This document shows, one piece after another, positions 48,801 to 60,501 of a DNA stretch of 64,000 bases. The number at the start of each line of letters is the position of its first letter. Position 1 is the stretch's first letter. The position numbers and the translations under genes were made by a program. The notes under the pieces are model-generated. The model was given only the letters and a program-made list of their open reading frames with translations. It was not told the origin of the DNA and searched no databases. The stretch is from Phallusia mammillata (Eukaryota > Chordata > Ascidiacea > Phlebobranchia > Ascidiidae), in contig QLIY01000665.1 of assembly GCA_003260075.1 (NCBI GenBank), positions 1 to 64,000 of the forward strand. Reading direction: 5' to 3'.

Positions 48801-51800
48801 ACACATCAATAAAACCTCGTCATGATAATTAAATGTTTTTACAAATAAAAACTTACCCTGACGCCAGAATCGCGAACCAGAATGTTAAAGCTCGTGAAAA
48901 CAAATTCGCTGCTGCCAGATGGCGTTGCTGTCAAGGTGGCACGACTTAGTGAACCTGGTGTAGCGTCAGAAGGTATTGTGACTGTGATCACCAATCTGAT
49001 TGTTGTAGTGTTGGCAGGAACTCTGTGCATAGCATAGAAATGCATGTTAGGTAACATAAAATTTGGATTATATTTTTTAAAACCAGCTATTTTTCAATTT
49101 AAATGCTGTTAAGAAATGTTGTGTTGTATTGTGTGCTCCTTTTTAACACATTTTGTGCTTGGGTCACAATCCCACAGCTACTTGAAATACTCACGAAATT
49201 ATAGTTGTGGCATATAGTAAAGGATCCGATAGATCGAAAACAAAACTCGTTCCCAAATCGGAAGTAAGCAGTGCTGTCACCTGAACATCAAAATATAAAG
49301 ATCGTACTAAACTTCTCGAAGCGTAATTGTTCATATTCTGCATCGTTATGTCTCACCGTAAAAGTCTCTCCTGCGTCAAGAGTTAGATCGCTGATTTTTT
49401 CAAGATCAATGTTGGCCACTAGGGGTGATACAGCGCAAGGATCGACGCGGACAAATTTGTATCCATAATTCACACCGTTCAGAACCTAAAATAAAAACGA
49501 CATGTTTAAAATACGAGTGCATGAGTCATTGCTTAGGATTTTTCTTTATATTATTGCGTTATAGGGCAACTCTATATAAGCCGCCCGAACTTTTTATGAC
49601 GGAACTGTTTTATGTAAAGCAAGGATTGTTAAATGCATAAAACAGCGGAAGTCGTAATAATTGTTACCGACCCGGCGTGCTAATAATATAATAAATGTGG
49701 TCTACTGAGCTTGAATTAAATCTTGGACAAAAATCTTCTAAGGCGTGGTGCAAACTAAAGGTCGATATGTTTTATTGCTTTTAAAAAGTTATTTAGCGTG
49801 TAAGAAAACGCCTCTTCGGCACCCTATCGCCCTTCCTGTTGGCATTGACGAGCATTTGCGCGTATCTCGCTATCCCTCCTCGTTGATACTTAATTGAGGC
49901 ATTACTTCGTTGTGGACTTGTTTTTCTTTTGTTAAAAGTTATTTTGACTTAGCATTGCGTGTGAGGTTGTTGCATGGCAACTAGGGAGTCTAAACATCCA
50001 TTTAAGGCTCGCTAAACAACTGCAATTCTAAGAAATGTATTCCCGACTCCTGTTAAGGTGGGCTAGGTCACGCCGCTGCGACGTTAGAAAGAAACTTGTG
50101 CAAGGGTAAAAAGTGACGATGATTTTAGAAACTCAACTACATAAAAATCAGTTTCTCGAATACTATTGCTTTGCCGAGATTTTTATAATATAGCATTTTT
50201 TACATCAACACTGTTTTCAAACCGTATAGGAAAGTTTTATTTTGATTGTCGTGCAAAATATTTTTCTGGTGATAATTTTATACTTCGCTGCAAAACGAAC
50301 CTAAGATAATTAATTGTGTATCGCCATAAATGATAATAACATTTATTTCAAATTTCATATCTTATTTCATTTCGGAGATACAATTATTTGTTGCGCACAT
50401 GCCATATTGCTATTTAAATTTAGCGACATGGCCTTTGCGGGAGTTGGAACTAAATTATATTGTTGTCTCTCTTTTAGCCTGCACACATTTTATGTATAAA
50501 TTTCTGATTCCTATACGACAAAACTACATAAGGCGTTTGTGCTCCCAAAACGGTTTCAAGTTGTCCGTAACAGAGTTGGTCTCTTGATCGCCCACACACA
50601 GTACATGCATGAGTTAAAATGCGAAGTCACTGCTGACTATTACTGCCAAATGAAGCTACTTTTGGGTGCAAAATGACGGCTGTTAGTAGATCGAAGACTC
50701 GTAACAAACTTTAAAAACAAGAACGATTTGAAACAAGTATTCCTAGGCATTCAAAATGACTAAGTTTCTTAAAAAAGGTTCGGTAAGTCTATCACCCAAC
50801 CAAAATCACAGCAAAAAGTGGAATTGTGTATCGAAAAGAAAACACTAACTGCAACATATTTGAAACGTGCGAAATTATTTTGGGGTTAAAGTCGACAAAA
50901 AACTGGAAAATTTATCCGCGTTGCGCGCCACACCCGATTTACTAAAACGCCCACCCGCTCTCACGTTCACGATGTTTAACTTGTCGCGGTCATTGCATCT
51001 CACTGGGACAAGAGGGCTTTCTGACTGAAAGGCAATCTTATTACCCCTGTGGTATCCTGACCCCCCCCCCGAAAATTTATCCGCGTTGCGCGCCACACCC
51101 GATTTACTAAAACGCCCATCCGCTCTCACGTTCACGATGTTTAACTTGTCGCGTTTTTTGCATCTCACTGGGACAAAAAGGCCTTCTGGCTGAAAGGCAA
51201 TCTTATTACCCCTGTGGTATCCTGTCAGACGTGTCAAGGCCCTGTTGAATGAGTGGCGACGTCCTGAAGTAAAAAATGGCGTTTCCTAGAGCTATTGTTA
51301 CGCATCAAAGTTATCGGGTTGCTTGAACCGGGCATGTCGGTCTTGCGAAACCATCCGTTGCGATTTGTCTATAGGTGTTGCGTCACAGAGGCGGCGAATG
51401 TTTTGTTGCCTTTAAAAGTTGTTGTCCATTTTGACCGCTTTGGGGATCAAACAGGGGTAATGACAACTTTATTATTCGAAAAACACCATTTTATAAAATA
51501 AAGTTGTGAAAAATGTGTGGCTGGTTTTAATGTTGGCTATAACCGTGTCGATAAACGCTGATGTACTTCGACAGCGTTCTATGCAGTAAGTCAAATTTCC
51601 ATCGTAACATGTCGTATCAATCAACAACGGTTGCTAATCCCACAACTTTTGTTGAAAGCTGGTTTGTCCACATCACGAAAACATGAACGCCAAAGTATAA
51701 CATTTTTGAACTTTGGCATTTCCGCATTCTCCGACACTGCTGTTTTTGTAAAAGACAGACAGTGTGTCGCGACGAATTGGTGTAACTTCCTAATGCGCAC

Positions 51801-54800
51801 ATATGGTTAAAATCGTCACCGTTCTGGGAAGCTACATGACCCCATTCAAGCGAGTTGGTTGGTAAATATTTGGGTATTTGTTTTATATTTAATAAGCTGG
51901 TACAAGTGAGGTTAAAGGCGCAACAATACTCGAATTTTGAAATACGAAGTTCCATGTTAATATCGCAGGAAAACAATATTTTTTGGATGTTTATCGGCAG
52001 CGCATTAAGGGACTATTTTAAAATAATCGCAAGGTAAACTAAGGTGGTCAAACTTAAAAGCGGCATTACATAATTGGAGAGTATCTCTTTACATTGGCAG
52101 ATAATTTTTGTTGTTAATTTCCTTCAACAATACCATTTCACTTATTCCGTGACTGTCTCGCATTTGGATGAAGACTCTACGATTTTAGATGTAAGCAAAC
52201 CTTACTTTCAAACGATAATGGTGCGGTTGTGCTTTTTTACCACTTGATTTTAATGTGAATTTGAACAAATAACACTAAAAATAGATTAACATTCGTGGCT
52301 AACATTTGTGGTTAAAGCGTTTTTTTTGCCCCCCCCCCTTTAATGTGAATTTGAAAATAACACTAAAAAATAGATTAATAATGTAAATTTGAAAATAACA
52401 CTAAAAATGGATTAACATTCGTGGCTAACATTTGTGGTTAAAGCGTTTTTTTTTTGTTTCACGTTATTGTGTGTTCAACGGTGTATTTTGTTGTAGACTT
52501 ATATGCGCTTCGTATGACATCACGGCCACACCTCAGCCAGAATGTGAGCAATGCTTTTTTGTGTGGGGGAATTCGCGCACGAGCGAACGTGCAAGGCAGA
52601 ACGTAATCGCAACCTTCTCACTTTCAACCCCAAAAAGCGTTTTGGATGGTGGAACAAAAGAAACCCACGCATCCATCAGTGATACGGATCATGCCAAAGC
52701 AATTTTTTTACCCCGGAGCTTTAAATGTTAAGTGCGTGGATTTAGATTGCCGGGATGATGCTGCGACGAATTTTTAATTTCAGGTGCAGGTGGATTTTCA
52801 TGCTTGTTTCGTTATGGAAAGACTACCAATTTCGCATTGGTTATAATTTTATATGAAAGAACAACAAATACTATTCTTGTTTGCCCAATCGTTAATGTAA
52901 CTCCATCTAAAAGTGTTCACTGAGGCAGAGTTGTAAGTCGGGGCCGGGCTTTTGGGGTCGGGTTTGAACATGGGTTCGGGCCTTGTTCGGGATTGTTTTA
53001 ACAAACTGCCTTCATTCGGACCTGACTTTACATTCTATGTCAATATTTTTTAAATATCAATTTCCTAGCTAAGTAGCTATATAGTTGCTGGATATTACCT
53101 AATGCCCAACAGCCCCTAAACTGGCTCAAAAACTGTTCGAATTACCACTCTGCACTGAGGTATGGATGGTCCGATGACTTTTTGTCGTGTTTTCTTTGTG
53201 GTTGGGGGACGGGGTTATAGTGTTTGTGATGCAAAAATTTCGTTAGTTTTGGGCTAAAAAGAAGTTGCCACTTGCAATGTGTGTCAAAGTCGATATTATT
53301 TGTTTGCAATACATTGCAACACGAAAAACACGGATTGATTTAGGTGTACTGAAAGCTTCAGTTACTAAGTGGTGTGTCAAAGTGTTTCACAGAGGAGATA
53401 GGTATATTTTTTCTATTGAAACTTACGATAAAGAAGCGATCTTCGGGAAGTATGAACGAGTCCGTGGTACGAAATTCATCAATGCTTGCTCCGCATTGGT
53501 TCATTTCGCGAGTCAAGATCTCAGTCCCATTGGTTGTGACAAGAGTGACCGAAGTCAAACTGGCGCTCTCGACATCTCCGAACATGTGAGCGAAAATGTG
53601 AGCCGGCGTTCCTGTGTGAAAACATGCAATTTACATCTCACTTCGATTGCCACTCTGACTTTGACCTTTTCTTTATGAGAACAACATGTACGCATCTGTT
53701 TATAAGTCTTGTACTTTTCCGGTGAGCAGCAGTAATAAGTTTATTGTGATTTTTTGAGTTCGTGTGCGTTACCACCGCCGGAACGATAATGTTATCAAAA
53801 CATACCTACAAAAGGCAGATATGAGTCATTTATCTTACACGTCCAACCGACAAAGTAATTGATTTACCTAAGCACGAAATCAAAGTTTATGTTGTTTTGA
53901 CCCCTTCGCATGTAAATTGACGAGTATTTATATAACGTTGGCAGCCTTTGTTACTGGTACATTATTAATCGACGCAACAGGCGTTACTGCGCATTTGAAG
54001 CGATCCGCGTCCGTTGCACATACGCATTGTTGTTGATACGTTAGCTAAATATTGGCACACCCTGTGGTAGGATTTAGCTTCTAGCAAACGTGCTAACAAA
54101 TCGACTGCCAGCGCAGAAAAGCACGATCGTACGCTTCGTGGTTATGAAGCTGTTGAAATGTTGCGAACAGGCTCTCGGGTCTTACCGTGGCACTTATTTT
54201 GTATTTGGCCTTCAGGCAACAATTATTTTGACACTAATTTTTCAACATTCAATTAATTTAAATCGGAATAAGAAAAATCGGAAAATCATCAGAACATTGT
54301 TTAAGTTCAAAATCAAAATCGAAAACAAACATGTCACTTAAGCGTGAAACCTACCTGCTTTCGGTTGTGTTCTGTGTTGAAGTTCGCCATCGACCTCTTC
54401 AAAAAGGGTGGGAATCGCTCCAAAGATACTTAGTGCTGAGATTTCAACACTGTATGCAATCAAATCAAGGGTTTGGGTACATAAACGAGATTTTTATTAT
54501 TGAAAGTATGGAAACATTGTAAAATTCCAAACACGTTCAAGTAAAATTCCAAAAACGTTTAAGCCTATTAGACTGTAATCTTTTTACACCGTTTATTGTT
54601 TTCCACATTTCTTACCTATAGTCAACTACCGATCCAAGTACAAGTGTATATTGGCCAGGTTCCGTATTATTCAGACGATATATCTCCAAACCATTGGCTG
54701 TTGCCACTTCCTCCACAGCAAAGACAGCTGAATATATACAATCACATATAAGTCATAACAAACATAGATTCGAAAGTACCTCTACAATAAATGTGAAACC

Positions 54801-57800
54801 ATTCACAACGAATGACTTTTATAATGTCATCTGATATACATATTTTGATAGCACAACATTCGCCTACTGCCTGTTGCATTTCTTTCAACTCTGTCGAAGG
54901 TGAAAGAACCAGCTGCACCGGAGAGGAGAATGGTAACAGTGTCGATGTTTGCGTCGACATAGAATTTCACGTAGTTCTCAGTGCGATCCACAGCGTTATA
55001 AAGAATGATCTAAATTGTTTAAAAAAACTTGTTACAATTCTGAACAACTGAAATAAATATTGCTGCAATTCACAGATAGGCTTTCAAACAATTTGGCTGG
55101 ACTAACACGCGTCTAAGGGGCATGTCAAGCATTATAGTACCAGGGAACTTTAAAGACATAAGAATTTTTCACAAAACGTTTTTCTTAAATTTTATCTATT
55201 TGTTAAATTTTCCTTTTATCAAGTTGTTTTGTTATTTTTCAGTTTATTAACTATTGTCAATGACGTTTGTATTACTATCTGGTTCTACCCCTGTAGGCGA
55301 CACAAAGAGTCAAGAAGTGCCACGCTTATGATTTTTTACCACAACAAGAATAGTTCAACACCAAACGTTGAAATGTTGATGCACTTACCCGTCCTTGCGT
55401 GGTGAGGGTGGTAAAAATTTCGGTGACAGTATCAAAATCATCTTTACTTGTCACCGTTACCAAACCTCCAGATGCGCTCGCAATCCTTTGATAGAGTACG
55501 AAGCCGCTTGGGCCTGGTAGATTACTCGTGATTAACGAAACAACCTGTTGCAAAAAAAACATATAAAAGTGCATTATATCTATAATTGCACCAACATAAA
55601 TGTAAGCCCAACATATAATAAACTGTTTTTGTCTAAACTTTAGCTAACCAGCAGTGTACTTTGTTTGTAGCTTACTGATATTTTACTGTGCTTTTTTGTA
55701 CCGCCGTGGTGATAAATAACAAATTAACCTATAGTGGTAAATACAAAAAGTCTGGACATATTTCTGAAAACTAATATTTATTCAGAAATTAGAATACAAA
55801 AAAGAAAAAAATAGCTGCAATGTCGTTTCATACCCGAATTTTTTTGATAATAGCAAGAGCAATAACTCGACTTTCCAGATCTACATCTAATGCGTCTGCA
55901 TCCGTAATCATAAACACGATGGATCTACGTAAAATAAAAAGTGTTAAATTTTGTTTTCATAAAAGCGAACTACCAAATCGTCCCAACTAAACGTTGTGGC
56001 GCCATTTACCTCCTGGTGCTGACAAGAAGAGCTTGTTCAATTCCCTTCAAAGCAAGTTCTGGGAAATCGCCTCCACCGCTTGCTCTCAGGTCGTTTAATG
56101 CGTCAGTGATCACGTCTGGGTCATCAGTTACAGTGAGTGGACCATACCCTACCAACAGCAAAGACTTATATGTAATCAAAATTAGGCAAAGTAGAATATG
56201 GCATAGCAAAAATTCTCCACTGTTCGACGGCGTCAATACAAAAAAATGATTTGCCTGGAAAAATACACACAAAATACAAAGGTTTGTTTGCATAAAGTTT
56301 AAGGATCTTAATCTTTGAAACGGAAAATTTGTCTTCTACTTTATTTAGGTTAAAAATGTTTTTAACCATCAAGTCATACCAGGATCATTGAAGGGGCTCA
56401 ACACATACTGGATCGGTTGATTGATGGTACCCGCGGTTGACGCGATGATGCTGGTGGTTCGTGTCTTGGCATCTTCAATTTCACCGGCCATGCTGCCCGT
56501 GGTATCAATTGCGAAAGACAATGTCGTTCCAACCGCCAAACTTAGGAATAATTCGTAGTCTTTGATCTCTAAACAAATATTGAGCACACTTTCAACTTTC
56601 TGTAAACGCACTCACGTATAAAAGTTCAGGTTTTTGTATTGTTTTGTGAATTTTTTTAGTGATTGATATTTAATCGCTAGATGGGGACATTTGCTAAAAT
56701 TTAAAAGTCAAACATGCAAATTGCACCGGACAACAAAACTCAATAATATAGCAGAATTCTAAGATGCAATAAACGGAGTTTTTTTACAAAAGTGTCGTGG
56801 ATGCAGGTAATACGCTTCTATACTTACCTAAATCGTCTTCGATGCTGCGGTAAATTTCGTCCAGTCTTGGGCGAATAAGTGCCACTTGCTCGTCGGTGAT
56901 GGCATTTAAATTTGCCTCACCGGCTGGTATGGTCGCTATGATCGTTTCGAGAATCAACCGAAAGGTTTCCGCCCTGGCTTCGTCATACTCGCCGATGCGA
57001 ATGAGGCCTATCACCTTATCGAGGTTTGCCGTTGTTGCCACGGTAGCGGGAGCATAGATCGAATCCAGGAACGAGTTTAGAACGCTGATATAGAATGTGC
57101 AAATTGTGATAAACCGACACCAAAACGCCTTTGCTAAAAAGCTTTGTAACAATGAGATACAATTGGCGTTAGCTCATCTGATCGCTTTACTAAATGTTAA
57201 TTGACGTTTCGGGTTTTTATCATTTGCTGTGGGCAACCCGCATTTTGAGTTATGTTCAACGCGTTGGAGTCTGACTAATTTGCTGACACGTTGAACTGAA
57301 GCTCCAATTAAACTTTGGTAAAAAGAGTTTAAATATGCCTTTAGATAATATTACACGTACCTTGCAGTGGAAGCACGTGAACCGTAAACCTCAGTAAAGA
57401 GGTCGAAGAGTTGGTACTGTTGATTAACCGAAACTGGAGGGAATCCATCAGGTCCAATTACCGTGCGGGCAAAATGACGTGTTGTAGCATTTACAAGATT
57501 TTGCAGCAGCACAGCTTTTAGTGAAGATGTACCAGCGGGTTGGGGGCCACAAAACGTCTATAAATGTAACAAAAATGTTTTGCGAGTTTCACAATATACT
57601 GTTCAAGGCGCATGTTTTGTCCCAAAAATTTGCACGCGTTTCTTAAGGTGCAACTGAATAATCACAGGTTAGGAACGCAACATACTTTGGTAACAACAAA
57701 CTTACGTCCACGATATACAGAACTTGCCGTTGTCGCAACGATAAAAATATTATATTTGTGTTGGGAGGGTTCTCCGAAACTATAAAGATACTGGCATGCT

Positions 57801-57995
57801 AGAATCCAAACCGCTTTTGACAAATTTGCAAACAAATATTTAACTTGACAGTCATTGAACATTTTTGACAGTCAAATTTTTAGGTTAACGGTTTCACCTA
57901 TAATAGTGTGTATTTAAGGAAATTCTTACTTGAGCCCCGACGCCGAGAATTGCGCCCACAGTTAGAGCAAATAAGATTCCAACCGGCACCTTCAT
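36862..57995 (-). CDS. giant secreted protein: signal peptide, vWA, sushi, three vWD-C8-TIL units, EGF, CysD
   Basis: About 42 exons, roughly 2,100 residues. The first exon (57930-57995) codes a signal peptide, [21 protein letters not shown] hemicentin/VWA7-like region follows: a vWA domain with the MIDAS motif DTTGSM (exon 56380-56568), [18 protein letters not shown], then beta-sandwich exons 55009-54868, 54727-54616, 54428-54355, 53611-53427 and 49485-49357, all phase-compatible. Exon 48422-48596 is a sushi/CCP domain (starts CPRLP). vWD1 (48109 to about 46583) begins [11 protein letters not shown], vWD2 (44028 to about 43080) [11 protein letters not shown], vWD3 (41578 to about 40271) [11 protein letters not shown]. 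Each is followed by Cys-rich C8 and TIL exons. An EGF exon (38940-39062), a WxxW-like exon (about 38680-38850) and a CysD domain (37837-37998 plus 36862-36976; WTEWID, VRFLCEV) end the protein. Likely a matrix or mucus component. It has no transmembrane segment. Confidence 0.85.
36919..37553. repeat. poly-C joined tandem copy duplicating part of the giant gene's last exon
   Basis: Copy 1 (36919-37224) recurs at 37235-37553 after 10 C (37225-37234). Copy 2 includes the 5' part of the terminal CysD exon (37235-37288) and has a 15-base insertion (cttccacagggaagg). The exon copy has no stop of its own and should not be counted as a second exon. Confidence 0.85.
38318..38576. other. assembly gap of 184 N with repeated flanks
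   Basis: N at 38347-38530, flanked by poly-A on both sides and by the same phrase tatacgcaaagaaaa before and after. It lies in the intron between the two CysD-region exons. The repeated flank makes it one more haplotype join. Confidence 0.9.
44585..44905. repeat. dispersed repeat family with cgggtttgg words, copy 1
   Basis: Shares cagttgtaaatcgggct and gtcgggtttggac with 52.9 kb, and cctaaa..gtc(g/a)tgtttaagcc with 46.2 kb. It sits in an intron of the giant gene. Possibly hAT-related, but no termini were defined. Confidence 0.45.
46195..46435. repeat. dispersed repeat family with cgggtttgg words, copy 2
   Basis: Matches the 3' half of the 44.6-kb copy (aatgccaaacaggcctaaaa, catgtttaagcc, gggcccgcct). 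Intronic in the giant gene. Confidence 0.45.
47176..47597. mobile_element. hAT MITE with perfect 8-bp target duplication, third copy of the CAGTGGTTCTCAAAC family
   Basis: 422 bp flanked by TTCTAGAA on both sides (47168-47175, 47598-47605). The left end is canonical. The right end stops at ggaccacag and lacks the tttgagacccgctg seen in the 24.3-kb copy, so the right terminus is shortened although the target duplication is exact. It lies in a vWD1 intron of the giant gene. Confidence 0.85.
50905..51224. repeat. poly-C joined tandem copy containing an open frame
   Basis: Copy 1 (50905-51060) recurs at 51071-51224 after 10 C (51061-51070). Both copies keep the same minus-strand open frame ([33 protein letters not shown]), with substitutions that alter a few residues but add no stop. 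Lies in the 3.9-kb intron of the giant gene. Confidence 0.75.
52246..52450. repeat. poly-C joined tandem copy
   Basis: Copy 1 (52246-52328) recurs at 52339-52450 after 10 C, with a further internal repeat of aatttgaaaataacactaaa in copy 2. Confidence 0.75.
52921..53150. repeat. dispersed repeat family with cgggtttgg words, copy 3
   Basis: Shares gttgtaagtcgggg, gtcgggtttgaac and taatgcccaacagcccctaaa with the 44.6-kb copy. Intronic. Confidence 0.45.
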
Positions 57996-58376
57996 GACTA
58001 ATCTACTACAATGGTTCAATTGAACAGGCGTACACACAACGCTGCAAAGATATGTTTAATTAGGACTTTTGGAAATGTTATGCCGTTTCTCTGACTCTAC
58101 CAAACACATAATACAAGAAAATCTGAAACAAATCCCAGTAAAAAGAATTTTTGGAAACTTAGTCCACGTTTTCTCTTATTTAGAACTGAGTTTAATCGAT
58201 CTTTCGAAACGGTACCAGTTGATTATTTCCCTGAACATTTAATTATCTTTTCGCCAATACATTATTCTGCGAACGAAAAAAATTTCAACGTAAAGTTCAA
58301 TTTTAACGAAAAGTAAGTACAGACATTCTTTGCAGACGTTCGATCCACGAGTTGTGACCGCTTCTCTCCCGGGCAG

Positions 58377-58384
58377 CTTTTATA
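58377..58384 (-). promoter_or_regulatory. possible TATA box of the giant secreted-protein gene
   Basis: On the minus strand the sequence reads GCGTATAAAAGC. It lies about 380 bases upstream of the start codon at 57995, in a locally GC-richer patch, leaving room for a 5' UTR intron (a possible acceptor, ccattgtag, is 14 bases above the ATG). Confidence 0.35.
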
Positions 58385-58680
58385 CGCTCCCCCAGTTTTT
58401 CTTCACGCTGGACCCATCGTTGCATACAATAGCCGCTTAGAGAACAAAAAAACCCGGATATTTCTTAGCACACACTAATACCAAGAATTGCAGGAGAGAG
58501 AACTGTGGATTCTTATGCTTAGAAGCCTATTTGTCACAAAAATGTGCTTCATCAGCCGATTCTCTGCGCGGAAAAAGGCTTTAGTTATCTGTGTGGCTAC
58601 TTGTTTACTTTAAAACTTTTTGGTTTGCGTTTCAGTTCCGATAAGTTCAAAGTACATGACGTGTAGACAAACAACGAATT

Positions 58681-58721
58681 AAAAGCGTTCATAATCGGTT
58701 GAACTGACTATGAACGCTTTT
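58681..58721. other. perfect 13-bp hairpin
   Basis: AAAAGCGTTCATA (58681-58693) is exactly inverted at 58709-58721 with a 15-base loop. It could be a trace of a small inverted-repeat element. No function is assigned. Confidence 0.6.
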
Positions 58722-58781
58722 TTTCTAAAGAATTTACATCATTTAAACCGTGAAGAAGGGTGTATGGAATGATCTGCAGTA

Positions 58782-59132
58782 CACGAGAAAAATTCTTGGC
58801 TAACATGCAAGCCGGCTAATCTGTGCAATAAGCCATAACGAGTTTAAGCCACGTCTCGTTTCTAGCCGGATTGTGATTTCTAAAATAAGCCACTTCTGAC
58901 TTATAACTTGCCCATTTTTTTATGACCATTTTTAATCCAACTGAATCAATCCATACATCTTTAAGCCAATACTTCTAGTTAAAAGCCAACGTACTGCCTT
59001 AAATTTGACCATGGTTGAAACAAGACATTTTTAAGACTTAGAATAAGGCAATTCCTTTTTGGGTTTATTTTAGGCCAAAATGACTTAAAGCAAGCCACCT
59101 TGGCCTAAAATAAGCCAACATTTTTTCGAGTG
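58782..59132. mobile_element. Tc1/mariner-type MITE with TA target
   Basis: 351 bp with imperfect inverted ends of about 24 bp: cacgagaaaaattcttggct on the left, and on the right the inverse of cactcgaaaaaatgttggct. It is flanked by TA on both sides (58780-58781, 59133-59134). The interior is full of aagcca/taagcc words. No transposase. Confidence 0.6.
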
Positions 59133-60289
59133 TAGACTTGATTCAAAAGATGTAAACTTTGAAGAAAACCCCTATTGGAAGGCAACAATGTAAAAGCAAA
59201 AACGCAAGAAACAAGTGGATTGATAAGCTAACAAAGTAACAACCGAAAATATAATCATTTCATAAAAATACGTCAGTTTTTAAATACACAAAACGATGTC
59301 GCTGCACAACTTCAAGGATCAGTCTACCGTCGAAATTGGAAGATGTTTTGAACGAGTCATTTTTAAAACAAAACATAGAATTAAAAATGCATTCCGTTCT
59401 GGCATTGTTTATTGCATACATTAACATTTATCACACAGTGATGATCATAAATCTGACATATGTTTATCTGTTCAACTTTGATAAAAGCATGATGGTGTGT
59501 AATTACGACAAAAACCAACACATCTAGTTGTAAATTTAATTTTTACGTTGCTTTTTCAGATCCCACAACATATAGGCTAGTCTTGATGTCTATTCCATAG
59601 AGTTTTATTTAGTGAAGAAGTCAAGGCAAGGTTTGCTTGCATTGTCACTTCATTACTTTTATAGGTTTTCGAAAATCGGAAATCCCAGCCCCAATTACAA
59701 AGCGGATAATTTTGATCGGGATTTGATTCACCCTCTATTATTCACATTACGGAAAGGAATAAATTTGCATTCATGACAAAGATTCCGAGTACATGTTATT
59801 CAACGGCATATTACACTCCCAGTTGCTTGGCTTCAATTTTAGGCGTTAGATATATTAGGTTGCTTCAAGATCACTGTTTGTTTACCATAATTTGGAAACA
59901 ACAACTGTAAAAATTAAACAACGTTACGGGCGTTACAATGCGATGTATAGTATAATAGTAAATCCGTTACAGATGAGGTTACCATAACATAGTTATGTTG
60001 TTTGCTTGTATAATTTGTTACAAGCGCAGTAGTCATAAAAGAGGTATCCGCATTTAATGACTGCAGGTTCTTTTGACGATGTTTTTAGCAGCCCAAATTG
60101 AACGTGCGAATGATTTATTGACTTTCAAGTCACAGGAGGCGTAAAAGCCCATCCTTTACCGGCCATTGAAATCAACACGCGAACAGTTGCTACGGTAACA
60201 TACCATTAATTTTTCACACGAACCTCCTCAGTTTGTTTTAATACTTACATGTTACCGAGTTAAAGGCGTTTGATTTTTACCCTTTAAGC

Positions 60290-60501
60290 CAGTGGTCGGC
60301 AACCGCCGGTCCGCGGCCCGGTACCGAGGAGTTCGGTTTTCAGGTTAAATCCTATTAAACATTTTGCCCATGTATCCCGGGGATGACAAACTAATTTAGG
60401 CGTTTTTATTGCTAAATATATGTAGTTTTTTGAAGACCGATCCGCGATAAAATTCTAGTTTCAAAAACGGTCCGCAGTGCAAAAAAGGTTGCCGACCCCT
60501 G
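60290..60501. mobile_element. 212-bp hAT MITE with perfect 8-bp target duplication
   Basis: Ends cagtggtcggcaacc and ggttgccgacccctg are inverted. The flanks are CTTTAAGC on both sides (60282-60289, 60502-60509). Contains ggtccgcggcccgg near the left end and a tccgc-rich right end. Confidence 0.9.

Noticed and set aside
51021-51060. The phrase accacaggggtaataag (minus strand) as part of a large-subunit rRNA
   Set aside because: It resembles the rRNA phrase accacagggataa for only a few bases, and the flanking sequence does not match rRNA.
46-52450. Regularly recurring C-run plus repeat units as a CRISPR-like or telomere-like array
   Set aside because: The repeated sequences differ at every site and match only their own local flank; this is an animal genome with haplotype joins.
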